Source of the DNA: an uncultured Allorhizobium sp.
GTDB lineage: Bacteria > Pseudomonadota > Alphaproteobacteria > Rhizobiales > Rhizobiaceae
Length of the DNA stretch: 64,000 nucleotides
Direction: 5' to 3'
Assembly: GCA_958439205.1 (NCBI GenBank)
Contig: OY288189.1
Location: 4,169,001 to 4,233,000 of the forward strand
The number at the start of each line of letters is the position of its first letter. The stretch's first letter is position 1. A model generated the notes under the pieces. It was not told the origin of the DNA. It saw only the letters and a list, made by a program, of their open reading frames with translations, and made no database searches. Shown one piece after another: positions 9,878 to 18,195 of this stretch. A program made the translations under genes and the position numbers.

Positions 9878-9896
9878 GATCGAATTTTATTCGATC
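9878..9896 (-). terminator. hairpin downstream of tRNA-His
   Basis: GATCGAAT (9878-9885) and ATTCGATC (9889-9896) are perfect arms around a 3-base loop, about 75 bp past the 3' end of the tRNA on its strand. Only a short T run follows, so termination is possible but not certain. Confidence 0.4.
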
Positions 9897-9969
9897 GTCG
9901 CGCCGCAACGCTGCCAAAGCACGCAATTGCTGGGATAGGCCGATGGCATATCTGGGCTTTGGGAGAAGA

Positions 9970-10046
9970 TGGTACGGTTGGGGGGTCTCGAACCTCCGAC
10001 CTCAGGTGCCACAAACCTGCGCTCTAACCAACTGAGCTACAACCGC
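9970..10046 (-). tRNA. tRNA-His (GTG)
   Basis: A 77-base cloverleaf. The acceptor stem GCGGTTG pairs with CAACCGT, the D arm is GCTCAGTTGGTTAGAGC, and the anticodon stem CAGGT/ACCTG encloses a loop with GTG at positions 34-36. The T arm is GGAGG TTCGAGA CCCCC, and CCA is encoded. The discriminator is A73 and the base before the acceptor stem is T, so the extra G-1 that marks tRNA-His elsewhere is not encoded. That combination is known for one group of alphaproteobacteria, including rhizobia. Confidence 0.97.
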
Positions 10047-10145
10047 ACATGACCGCGTCGCTGACGCCGTCGAGGGGTCACATACGAGCAGATGGATTTT
10101 TTTTCAAGCCCTTTCTGCGCATTGCGTGAAAAGGCTCGGGATAAG

Positions 10146-10171
10146 AAAAAGGCCGGGCTATGCGCCCGGCC
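10146..10171 (-). terminator. rho-independent terminator of the phasin gene
   Basis: GGCCGGGC (10151-10158) and GCCCGGCC (10164-10171) form an 8-bp stem. On the minus strand it is followed by five T (plus-strand AAAAA at 10146-10150). It lies 39 bp past the phasin stop. Confidence 0.9.
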
Positions 10172-10210
10172 CAAGATCCTTGGGAGGATTTTTGAAGTCG
10201 CGTCAGGCGA

Positions 10211-10651
10211 TCAGGCAACCTTGAGCGAGGACATGACCTTTTCGGCGGCTTCCTTGCCAGGCTTGGTCATCGTGTCGGCAACCTTCTTGGCGGTTTCCTG
10301 GATGGCCTTGGCCTGTTCGATCGTCACTTCAGCCTGCTTGCGGATGAAAGCGGTCTGCAGCTCGACGAGCTCGGCAACCGACTTCACGCCGAGAAGCGCT
10401 TCCATGTGGGACAGCGAAAGGTCAGCATTTGTGCGCATTGCGTCGATGGCCTTGAGGCCGAGTTCGACGGTGCCGGCCTGAGCCGTCTGGACGGTGGCTT
10501 CCACGGTCTTCGTGGCTTCTTCCGTGGCAGACTTCATCTTGGCATAGGCTTCCTTCGACTGGGCTGCACCCTTTTCGGCGAAATCACGGAAGCTTTCCTG
10601 CATCTTCGAAGGATCGAAGGAGGAGAAAGAGAAGATATCCTTGGTGTTCAT
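10211..10651 (-). CDS. phasin (PHB-granule-associated protein)
   Basis: A 146-residue, Ala/Lys/Glu-rich, fully helical protein of the phasin family. It starts MNTKDIFSFSSFDPSKMQ and shows the usual SKEAYAKMKSATEEATKTVE amphipathic region and ELQTAFIRKQAE segment. Phasins coat polyhydroxybutyrate granules and set their size and number. ATG 10651 has a GAGGAA site eight bases upstream; the frame runs 14 codons further, but that part overlaps the promoter. A -10/-35 pair and two PhaR-type sites lie just upstream, which supports granule-linked regulation. It has its own terminator. Confidence 0.9.
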   Translation of the reverse strand: MNTKDIFSFSSFDPSKMQESFRDFAEKGAAQSKEAYAKMKSATEEATKTVEATVQTAQAGTVELGLKAIDAMRTNADLSLSHMEALLGVKSVAELVELQTAFIRKQAEVTIEQAKAIQETAKKVADTMTKPGKEAAEKVMSSLKVA

Positions 10652-10710
10652 GGCGCATTTCCTCTTGTCGCGGGATCCTTGGTGACCCCTCATGGTTCAT
10701 TCATGAACCC

Positions 10711-10739
10711 TATATAGCACCGGATATTGTGCATTGCAA
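10711..10739 (-). promoter_or_regulatory. phasin promoter
   Basis: On the minus strand TTGCAA (10739-10734), a 17-base spacer and TATATA (10716-10711) preceded by TGC make a good sigma70 promoter, about 60 bp before the phasin ATG. The -35 lies inside the first PhaR-like site. A GGTTCA/TGAACC inverted repeat (10694-10709) sits in the early leader. Confidence 0.65.
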
Positions 10740-10760
10740 TATCATTGTGCACTGCACAAT
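10727..10760. promoter_or_regulatory. two PhaR-like operators
   Basis: ATTGTGCACTGCACAAT (10744-10760) is a perfect dyad with a single central base. TTGTGCATTGCA (10727-10738) reads TGCAATGCACAA on the other strand. Both contain the TGC-N3-GCA core described for the PHB regulator PhaR in alphaproteobacteria. The first overlaps the phasin -35. Repression by PhaR is inference. Confidence 0.6.
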
Positions 10761-10899
10761 TAGATTTTCTGCATGTTGATAATCCGGCCGGATTAACCTT
10801 ACCAACCGAAAGGCTTCCCACTTTCTGGACCCAAAGGCACTGCCTAGCTATTAAAAATCTGTTAATTTGCTTGCAGGCCATGAAGTGACAGGTCCCGAA

Positions 10900-13800
10900 A
10901 TGCCCGCTCAATATCCGTTTATCGACGTCGCCGTGCACGACCTCATACGACCGCGCCTGGCGCGCGGCGAGGCGCTCGTGCTGTTTGCGCCGCGTCTGGA
11001 GCGGGTGCTCTGGTGCAATGGGGCAGGTGCGCGCTTCCTCGGCGCCGCCTCCATCTATGACTTTCTTGAGGAAGGTCCCAATCGCGGCGACATCACCTTC
11101 CGGCAAATCGAGACAGCGACCCAGCAGCTGGTGGCAGTGGGTGATACGCGCAGCCTGATGCTGCGCATCAGCTCGGGTTTCCAGAAGGTGCCGGTGACGG
11201 CGGTCGCGGAATGCGTGGAAATCCGCAAGGGCGAGCCGACGATCCTGCTCGCCGTGCCGCCGCTCAAGCGGACCGATGGCAGCTTGCGCCAGCTTGCTTT
11301 GGAATTGATGAGCGGCTTCGACGATCCCGACACGCATATGGCCGTCCTCGACGGCGACGGCGGTCTGGTCGCGAGTTCCGAAGGTTTTGCCGGCCTTGGC
11401 ATTACGCCTCAGACGGCGCGCATGCTGGTGAACCTTGTCGAAGCGGATGCCGACCGGCTGGTCAAGCGTCCGATCCCGACCGGCCGCGGCTATCTGCCCG
11501 CCGCGATCGGCAAGATCGCAGACGAACCTGGCCTGCACCTCCTGTTCACGGTCGAGACGATCCTCGGTCAGATGGACCCGAGCGACGACTTTTCGAACGA
11601 CGCTGAGGAGGACCTTCCGATCGCAGTGTCTGAACCGGTTCGTGCCGACGATACGGTTGCGGATGACGTCAGCGCGCCGTCGGCCGAAGATCTCGACATA
11701 CAGTCTGCCGATGAGACCGAAGCGGAAGCTCCCGCCCAGGACGAAGACATGCCCTCGCCTGCCGTCCCGTTCGAGAGCGTGATGGCGGCGATCGGCGACA
11801 TCGAGGAAATCGAGGCCGGAACGGACGATCTGGACGAGGACGAGATCGACGTCGCCGATGATGATGCATCGGAAGACGATATCGCGCCGGAAGAGGCTGA
11901 CGATTTCGTCGAGCCGGAGCTCGAGAGCGCGGCGGTCGAGACACTGGACGAGGAAGCAACTGTTACCGTTGACGTTGATGCAGAGGAACCCGCTCCGGTC
12001 GCCGAGCCCGTGCATTCCACTAGCCTCCCGGTCCCACCAGTAACGCCTGCACATGTTGCAGAGCCCGAGCGCTTCATCTTCAGCCAGGACCGGCGCGCGA
12101 CACGTTTCGTCTGGAAAATCGATTCGGAAGGCCGCTTTAGCGAGGTCTCCTCCGAGTTTGCCCAGGCTGTCGGCCCGCGCGCAGCGGATATCAACGGGGT
12201 TGCCTTCTCGGATCTCGCCGCTCTCTTCAACCTCGATCCCGAGGGCAAGATCGGTGAGCTGCTGAAGAAGCGTGACACCTGGTCGGGCAAGACGATCTAC
12301 TGGCCGGTCGAGGGAACGACGCTTGTGGTTCCCGTCGATCTCGCGGCCCTGCCGACCTATACGCGCAATCGCGACTTTGACGGTTTCCGTGGCTTCGGCA
12401 TCGTGCGCGTCGCAGATGCGCAGGAGGATCCCGATGCGATCGGCATGACTTTCGTCGAGCCAGAGGTTTCGGCGGACGCGTTTTCCGATGAGCCGCCTTT
12501 GACCGACAGCGAACGGGCCGAAGAGCTTGCCGAATTCTTGAGCGAGCTCAGCGAAGGCGAGAACCATCCGCCGGAAGACTTCGTCGAGGAACAGGTTGCA
12601 GAAGCGGGCGAGCAGAGGCTCGACGCCCTAGTGGACGACGCTGAACACAGCGGCGACGACCAGACGCCGGACGCTGAAGACGACATCGAAGCCGCGCCGA
12701 AGCGAGAGGACGACGAGCTCGCACTGAGGCCTGCGGGCTTCGAGCCGCCAGTGCTGCGGGTCATGGAACCGCGCAAGCCTGCTATGCCGGACAAGGTGGT
12801 GCAATTGCAGGATCATCGCCAGCGTCAGCGCGACAGCCTGACGCCCGGCGAGCAGGCGGCCTTCCAGGAGATCGCGCGCAAGCTCGATCCGCTGGGGCTC
12901 CGCGCCAAGGTGGAACAGTCTCTGACGGCGTCGGAACCACCTGTCTTGCGCACTGAGCCGACCGCTCCGGTCGCGAAGGCACCCGAACCGCCGGCCACGC
13001 CTGCCGCCCCGATTGCCGCAGTTGAGCCGCCTTTGCCGGATCCACAGACTGAGCGTCCGACGGGCAAGCGCGAGCGTAGCCTGACGGCGGAGATCATCGA
13101 CCTGATGCCTGTGGCGCTGCTCGTGCATGTCGGCGACCGGCTGATCCACGCCAATCCGGAATTCTTCAGCCTTACCGGCTACAAGACACTTGCCGAACTT
13201 GATGAGGCCGGTGGTCTCGATACGCTGATCCAGCGCCGTGATCTCGAAACACCCGGCGACGAGGCCGGTCAGGTCGTGGCGCTCTGCGCCGATGACCGCC
13301 TGTTGCCGGTCACGGCACGGCTGCAGTCGGTGCGTTTCGAGGAAACGAGCGCGCTGATGCTGGCGCTGATCGCCCAGCCGGAACTGCAGACGCAACCGGA
13401 GCCGGATGCCGAGCCGGCAGTGGTCACTGCGGCACCTGTCGCAGCGCCGGCCCAGACGGTAGAAGTCACCCGCCTCAAGGTGGAAGTGGACGAGCTGCGC
13501 TCGATCCTGGAGACCGCGACCGATGGCGTTGTCATCCTGGATGCCGACGGCGATATCCGTTCGATGAACCGGGCGGCAAGCGCGCTGTTCAACTTCGACG
13601 ACATGGAAACGCGCGGCAAGCCGTTTGTCATGCTGTTTGCCCATGAAAGCCAGAAGTCGATCCTCGACTATCTGAACGGGCTTTCCGGTCATGGTGTCGC
13701 CAGCGTCTTGAACGATGGGCGCGAAGTGATCGGCCGCGAGGCCTCGGGCGGCTTCCTGCCGCTGTTCATGACGATCGGGCGCCTGAACTCGTCGAACGGT

Positions 13801-14595
13801 TACTGCGCCGTCATCCGTGACATCACCCAATGGAAGCGCACGGAAGAAGAATTGCGCAACGCCAAGCGGGCGGCAGAGACGGCAAACGCGCACAAGACCG
13901 ACTTCCTTGCCCGTGTCAGCCACGAGATCCGCACGCCGCTCAACGCGATCATCGGCTTTGCCGACATGATGGCGAACGAGCATTTTGGCCCGGTCGGTCA
14001 TCCGCGCTACGGCGAATATGCCCATGACATCGTGCGCTCGGGCCGCCATGTGCTCGACATCGTCAACGACCTCTTGGACATCTCGAAAATCGAAGCTGGC
14101 GAAATGGAGCTCGACTTCTCCTCCGTGGGCTTGAACGAGATGGTGCAGGCGGCAGTCTCGATCGTGCAGCCGCAGGCGAACAGCCAGCGGGTGATCATCC
14201 GCACCGCTTTGTCTCAGGCCGTTCCGAACGTCGTGGCTGACGGCCGCTCGATCAAGCAGATCGTGCTCAATATTCTCGCCAATGCGATCCGTTTCACGCC
14301 GTCCGGCGGGCAGATCATCGTGTCGTCCGCCTATGAACCGAACGGCAGCGTGGTGCTCCGGATCCGCGATACCGGCATCGGCATGTCGCGCAGCGAGCTG
14401 GAACAGGCGATGAAGCCGTTCCGCCAGGTCTCGACCGGCACGCCGCGCAATCGTGGCGACGGCACGGGTCTCGGCCTGCCGCTGACCAAAGCCATGGTTG
14501 ATGCCAACAGGGCACAGTTTGCGATCTCCTCGACGCCGAACGAAGGCACACTGGTCGAGGTAACCTTCCCATCGCCGCGCGTGCTGGCCGATTGA
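10900..14595 (+). CDS. PAS sensor histidine kinase, PdhS/PleC family
   Basis: A 1231-residue sensor kinase with no clear membrane segment. A PAS-like N-terminal region is followed by a long acidic linker (about 215-390, rich in D and E). A further PAS-like segment lies at about 400-510, then a second acidic/proline linker (about 520-720). Two PAS domains follow at about 727-810 and 862-980, then the HisKA domain with phospho-His about 1008 in SHEIRTPLNAIIGFADMM, and an HATPase domain (NILANAIRFTPSGG, DTGIGM, GDGTGLGLPL). The kinase core matches the PdhS/PleC/DivJ kinases that act on DivK/PleD in alphaproteobacterial cell-cycle control. I chose ATG 10900; a TTG lies 11 codons upstream. The acidic linkers make it longer than the roughly 1000-residue Brucella PdhS. 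Confidence 0.85.
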   Translation: MPAQYPFIDVAVHDLIRPRLARGEALVLFAPRLERVLWCNGAGARFLGAASIYDFLEEGPNRGDITFRQIETATQQLVAVGDTRSLMLRISSGFQKVPVTAVAECVEIRKGEPTILLAVPPLKRTDGSLRQLALELMSGFDDPDTHMAVLDGDGGLVASSEGFAGLGITPQTARMLVNLVEADADRLVKRPIPTGRGYLPAAIGKIADEPGLHLLFTVETILGQMDPSDDFSNDAEEDLPIAVSEPVRADDTVADDVSAPSAEDLDIQSADETEAEAPAQDEDMPSPAVPFESVMAAIGDIEEIEAGTDDLDEDEIDVADDDASEDDIAPEEADDFVEPELESAAVETLDEEATVTVDVDAEEPAPVAEPVHSTSLPVPPVTPAHVAEPERFIFSQDRRATRFVWKIDSEGRFSEVSSEFAQAVGPRAADINGVAFSDLAALFNLDPEGKIGELLKKRDTWSGKTIYWPVEGTTLVVPVDLAALPTYTRNRDFDGFRGFGIVRVADAQEDPDAIGMTFVEPEVSADAFSDEPPLTDSERAEELAEFLSELSEGENHPPEDFVEEQVAEAGEQRLDALVDDAEHSGDDQTPDAEDDIEAAPKREDDELALRPAGFEPPVLRVMEPRKPAMPDKVVQLQDHRQRQRDSLTPGEQAAFQEIARKLDPLGLRAKVEQSLTASEPPVLRTEPTAPVAKAPEPPATPAAPIAAVEPPLPDPQTERPTGKRERSLTAEIIDLMPVALLVHVGDRLIHANPEFFSLTGYKTLAELDEAGGLDTLIQRRDLETPGDEAGQVVALCADDRLLPVTARLQSVRFEETSALMLALIAQPELQTQPEPDAEPAVVTAAPVAAPAQTVEVTRLKVEVDELRSILETATDGVVILDADGDIRSMNRAASALFNFDDMETRGKPFVMLFAHESQKSILDYLNGLSGHGVASVLNDGREVIGREASGGFLPLFMTIGRLNSSNGYCAVIRDITQWKRTEEELRNAKRAAETANAHKTDFLARVSHEIRTPLNAIIGFADMMANEHFGPVGHPRYGEYAHDIVRSGRHVLDIVNDLLDISKIEAGEMELDFSSVGLNEMVQAAVSIVQPQANSQRVIIRTALSQAVPNVVADGRSIKQIVLNILANAIRFTPSGGQIIVSSAYEPNGSVVLRIRDTGIGMSRSELEQAMKPFRQVSTGTPRNRGDGTGLGLPLTKAMVDANRAQFAISSTPNEGTLVEVTFPSPRVLAD

Positions 14596-14616
14596 GGTCA
14601 ATGCGGGCGGCGCATA

Positions 14617-15636
14617 TCAGGCGTCGCGTGGCATCCTGATTTCGAAGGCAGCGCCGTTTCCGTACGCCGGATCGAGGCGGATCGTCGCTCCGTGGGCAGC
14701 AAGCACAGCCGCGACGATCCGGAGCCCCATGCCCGTTCCGCCCTCCTCTGCCCGCGTTGTGAAGAAGGGGCGGAAGATAGCGTCTGCGGTCTCCATCGGA
14801 ATGCCGGATCCATTGTCTTCAATGCGGAGACAAAGCCCGCCCGCATCTTCGCTCAGGGTGAGGGTCAGGCGTGTCGCGGCGTGCTGGAGTGCGTTCTCCG
14901 CCATATTCGCCAAAGCGATCGTCGTTGCTTCGACCGGTAAGGGAACCGATCGGGGCGCGGCTCCGTCGTCGACAATCTGCAGATCCGGAAAACGGCCAGC
15001 GAGTGTCGTGACGACGCCGGAAAGCTGCGAACTGCCGCCGGCAACGGGCGTCTCGGCATGGGCCAGCTCGCGCAGGCGGATCAGCAGACGATCAAGGCGT
15101 CGGGCGTCGGAGACGATATTGTCGAGAAACAGGCGTCGCTGCGCGGGCGTCATCGGCTCGCTGTCCGTCTCGCTCTCCCGCAGGAGTTCTGCCGCACCGG
15201 CGATGGCGGTCAGCGGCGACTTCAGCTCATGGGACACATGGGCGGCGAAGGTTCGGACATAGTCCGTCCGCTCGACCAGATCGCAAGCGAGATCGAAGAT
15301 GCCCTGGGAAAGTGTGGCAACTTCGCGGGTGCCATAACTCTCAAGCGGGCGGATGGCTTCGCGACCATCGAGAGCGATCTCCCGGCTGCGCGCCACGAGG
15401 GCATCGAGCGGTGCCTTGATGGCCCTGACGAGCACGTAGCCAATGACCATGGTGAAGGCGAGGACGACGCAAAGGGCTCCGAGCTCCGTGATGCTCAGAG
15501 GCTTCACATCGAGTGCCGCCGGGCGAAACCAGGCCAGCAGGAGGACGGGAAGAGCCATCACTGTTAGCAGCACGGAATAGATGACGAGCGCCAGCGGCGG
15601 GCGCCATTTGGGAATGATGATCAGGCGTGATGTCAT
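14617..15636 (-). CDS. sensor histidine kinase, CreC-like
   Basis: A 339-residue membrane sensor kinase. It has two hydrophobic segments in the first 75 residues with almost no periplasmic loop, a HAMP-like linker, HisKA with SHELKSPLTAIAGAAELL, and an HATPase domain (N box NMAENALQHA, DNGSGI, GTGMGL). Its start overlaps the stop of the response-regulator gene by four bases (ATGA), so the two form a coupled pair. The kinase type resembles CreC of the carbon-source-responsive CreBC system, but the short sensor region gives no clue to the signal. The function assignment is by resemblance only. Confidence 0.85.
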   Translation of the reverse strand: MTSRLIIIPKWRPPLALVIYSVLLTVMALPVLLLAWFRPAALDVKPLSITELGALCVVLAFTMVIGYVLVRAIKAPLDALVARSREIALDGREAIRPLESYGTREVATLSQGIFDLACDLVERTDYVRTFAAHVSHELKSPLTAIAGAAELLRESETDSEPMTPAQRRLFLDNIVSDARRLDRLLIRLRELAHAETPVAGGSSQLSGVVTTLAGRFPDLQIVDDGAAPRSVPLPVEATTIALANMAENALQHAATRLTLTLSEDAGGLCLRIEDNGSGIPMETADAIFRPFFTTRAEEGGTGMGLRIVAAVLAAHGATIRLDPAYGNGAAFEIRMPRDA

Positions 15637-16331
15637 GATGCGGCACCCGCCTGGTGAAAGCGGAAGCCGACCCCGTGAACGGTCGCAATGACCGGCTGGG
15701 CGGAGACTTCGGCGGCCTTGGCGCGGATGTTGCGGATGTGACTGTCGATGGTGCGGTCGGAGACATGGACGCCGGGATCGTAGGCCGCCTGCATCAGCTG
15801 CTCGCGGGTGAAGACCATGGCAGGCCTGGTCATCAGGGCGTCGAGTATGGCGAATTCGAGGGCGGTCACTTGTAGAGCGCAGCCGGCCAGGAGAACCGTC
15901 CGCCCCGCCCGATCGAGCACCACCTCACCAACAGTCAGCACGGCGGAAGCGTCGGCGGCGCCATTGCCCGTCCCGGTGCGCTTGAGGATAGCCCTGATGC
16001 GGGCAATCAGTTCACGCGGGCTGAAGGGCTTCGTCACATAGTCGTCGCCGCCCATTTCGAGACCGAGGATGCGATCGATTTCCTCGTCGCGTGCCGACAG
16101 GAAGAGGATCGGCAGGGCGGAGGTCTTGCGGATTTCCCGGCAGACCTCGAGGCCGTCGATGTCAGGCAGACCAACGTCGAGCACGACGAGATCGGGACGG
16201 ACGCGACGAAAGGCCGAGAGGGCTTCCTTTCCCGACCGGGCGACGACGGGCCGCATACCGGCCCTTTCGATGGCGAAGCAGATGACATCGCGGATATGCG
16301 GCTCGTCGTCGACCACCAGTATATGCTGCAT
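15633..16331 (-). CDS. OmpR-type response regulator, CreB-like
   Basis: A 232-residue response regulator. The receiver domain (1-120) has the acidic pair DDE at 8-10, the phospho-acceptor Asp in VLDVGLPD, and the conserved Lys in DYVTKPFSP. The C-terminal half is an OmpR/PhoB winged helix (LTVGEVVLDRAGRTVLL to GVGFRFHQ). I chose ATG 16331 because GGAGG lies just upstream; 40 upstream in-frame codons are not conserved-looking. It is coupled to the kinase downstream and lies 46 bp after the DUF4173 gene, so the order DUF4173-RR-HK looks like an operon. Confidence 0.9.
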   Translation of the reverse strand: MQHILVVDDEPHIRDVICFAIERAGMRPVVARSGKEALSAFRRVRPDLVVLDVGLPDIDGLEVCREIRKTSALPILFLSARDEEIDRILGLEMGGDDYVTKPFSPRELIARIRAILKRTGTGNGAADASAVLTVGEVVLDRAGRTVLLAGCALQVTALEFAILDALMTRPAMVFTREQLMQAAYDPGVHVSDRTIDSHIRNIRAKAAEVSAQPVIATVHGVGFRFHQAGAAS

Positions 16332-16377
16332 GTCTCCGTCCCCTCCCCGCGCCTTCCGCCTGCCTGACCTCATGCTC

Positions 16378-17859
16378 TTAATCTGCCACCCCGGACCTTG
16401 CGAGGTAATTTTCGAGCCTCTGGGCCCGCCATGTCCAGCTTCGCCAATCACGTGAGAGGATCTGGAAATCGAACAGAAGGTCGCTGCGCAGTTCTTTCAT
16501 GCGCGCCAGCTTGAATTGGGGAATGTGGTGCAACGAAGCGCGTTCGAGATAGAAATCGATCGCCGGGAGGGCCGCCGGGCCGAGGGAGCGCAGATAGTAA
16601 TCATCGAGCCACTCGCCGCCACCATCCAGATCGCTGGAATGCTGGACATTGTAGCTTGCGATGTGGCCCGGAATATCGGTGACGGCGACCCCGTAGAGCA
16701 CCACCAAAAGGCTCGCGCCGTTCGTCGCAAAGAGCCAGAGGTTGCTTTTGTTGAAGAGGATCCGCATCATGATCAGGGCAAGGCCAATAGCGACCAGAAG
16801 CATCCAGAGCCCTGCGGCCACGCGCATGCCGGTCAGCGAAAAGGCTTCCACATAGAGGTCGAGCCGCAGGATGGCTGAAATGCAAAGCAGGATGTTCTGG
16901 CCGATCCAGAGGTAGACCAAGCCCCGGATCAGGCGCGCGCGGGCGCCATCCTCACCGCGCCCGATGGCCACCAGCACGAAGAGCGCGGCAAGCAGTGCTG
17001 TGACCACCAGCGGATAGGCGCCGCGATGGGCGTATTGGGCATGGGACATGCCCTCCGGCAGGTCGAGACCGCCCCAGAGATAGGCCGCGTCCAGCACGGT
17101 CTGGATTGCGAAAAGCAGGTTGAACAGCAGAAGCGCCCGGAGCACGACGGGCTCGCTGATATGCGTGGGGCTGGCGATGCGGATGTCTGCATCAGCGCGG
17201 TTGCGGCAGCAGCGACGGGCGAGCTTTGGGCGCAGAAGGACCCAGACCATGACGGCGATCACCAGCCAGAGGAAGATGCGCTGGACATTGATGTAGGCCA
17301 GGAGCGCCGCGAGGTCGATCGCATGAAGGGCTCGCTCAATCAGGGGATTGGCGCCAGCGAAGAGACCGACGAAAATGGTGCCGAGCGCCAGCGGCAAGAC
17401 CCAGAAGCGAAGCTCAGTGCCGATGCCGCGGGCGGTTGCCGGGATCGTTCCGGCCGTCATCAGCCGTCCCGTGCCACGGATGGTTCGAAGCGGGATCGCC
17501 AGCGTGAACCTTGCCAAGACGGCGGGAATGGCGGAGGGCAAGCGCGGAAGCAGACCTGCCGCCGCCAGCGCCAGCAGGGTGATCGCAAAGGCCGCCACAA
17601 TCCGCGAAGAAAGCGTCGCGGCTTCGATCATCGGGAGCATGCACAGAAGTGCCAGCAAGGCAAAACGCACCAACCTCGTCGGCCTGACCACTCGCGCCAC
17701 CTGGACGATGGAGGCCACGAGCAGCAGGCAGAACACGAAGCGGTTGATGCCCGGCTCCTGGCGGAAGAACAGAAAGTCTGCGGAAACGACCAAGCCGACA
17801 AGCAGGAGAGGAGCAAGAGGCCCCTTCAATCGCGGGAGAAGGGAATAACTGTTCGGCAC
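16378..17859 (-). CDS. DUF4173 polytopic membrane protein
   Basis: A 493-residue protein with about ten hydrophobic segments in the first 400 residues and a soluble C-terminal tail rich in basic and aromatic residues. The tail pattern (NVQHSSDLDG, DYYLRSLGPAALPAIDFYLE) is that of DUF4173/DUF4153 proteins. I prefer the GTG at 17859, which has AGGAG seven bases upstream; an ATG is in frame 15 codons earlier. It precedes the CreBC-like two-component genes, a position comparable to that of the membrane protein CreD in the enterobacterial cre locus, so it could be the target or an accessory sensor. Function unknown. Confidence 0.8.
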   Translation of the reverse strand: MPNSYSLLPRLKGPLAPLLLVGLVVSADFLFFRQEPGINRFVFCLLLVASIVQVARVVRPTRLVRFALLALLCMLPMIEAATLSSRIVAAFAITLLALAAAGLLPRLPSAIPAVLARFTLAIPLRTIRGTGRLMTAGTIPATARGIGTELRFWVLPLALGTIFVGLFAGANPLIERALHAIDLAALLAYINVQRIFLWLVIAVMVWVLLRPKLARRCCRNRADADIRIASPTHISEPVVLRALLLFNLLFAIQTVLDAAYLWGGLDLPEGMSHAQYAHRGAYPLVVTALLAALFVLVAIGRGEDGARARLIRGLVYLWIGQNILLCISAILRLDLYVEAFSLTGMRVAAGLWMLLVAIGLALIMMRILFNKSNLWLFATNGASLLVVLYGVAVTDIPGHIASYNVQHSSDLDGGGEWLDDYYLRSLGPAALPAIDFYLERASLHHIPQFKLARMKELRSDLLFDFQILSRDWRSWTWRAQRLENYLARSGVAD

Positions 17860-18195
17860 ATTGTGCTCCTGTGTTCTTTCGGTGGGAGGCTGAGGGACGC
17901 GCATCCGGACGCTGCTTCTGGACGATCGGGGTGCGCATGCGGTGGTTCATCCACGAGCCACCAGCCCTCCCGGATGAGGCGAGCCGGCAAGCGGGGGACG
18001 GGGAAATCGGGATCGTTGCGGAGTGAGGTCATGGGCGCAGAATGCAGACGGTGTTTGCAGATCCTGTGCAGATGACGCGCAGCTTGTGAGAATTAGTCCT
18101 GGCTTGACCGACGTTGGAGACGCCTTGCCAGCGCGCTTTGCGCCCAATAGCCTCTGACTTCACTCAAGCGGACCCCGGACGGAGACGACATCGGC
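17860..18195. other. divergent intergenic region
   Basis: About 335 bp between the DUF4173 gene and the lysE gene. I see no convincing promoter pair or operator. A 68-codon frame on the minus strand (17826-18032) starts with a coding-like stretch of high third-position GC (RNDPDFPVPRLPARLIREGW), but it has no ribosome site and runs into the DUF4173 start in another frame, so I do not call it as a gene. Confidence 0.4.

Noticed and set aside
10690..14601. 625- and 657-codon minus-strand frames
   Set aside because: Both are antisense to the PAS kinase gene, with no ribosome sites or recognisable motifs.
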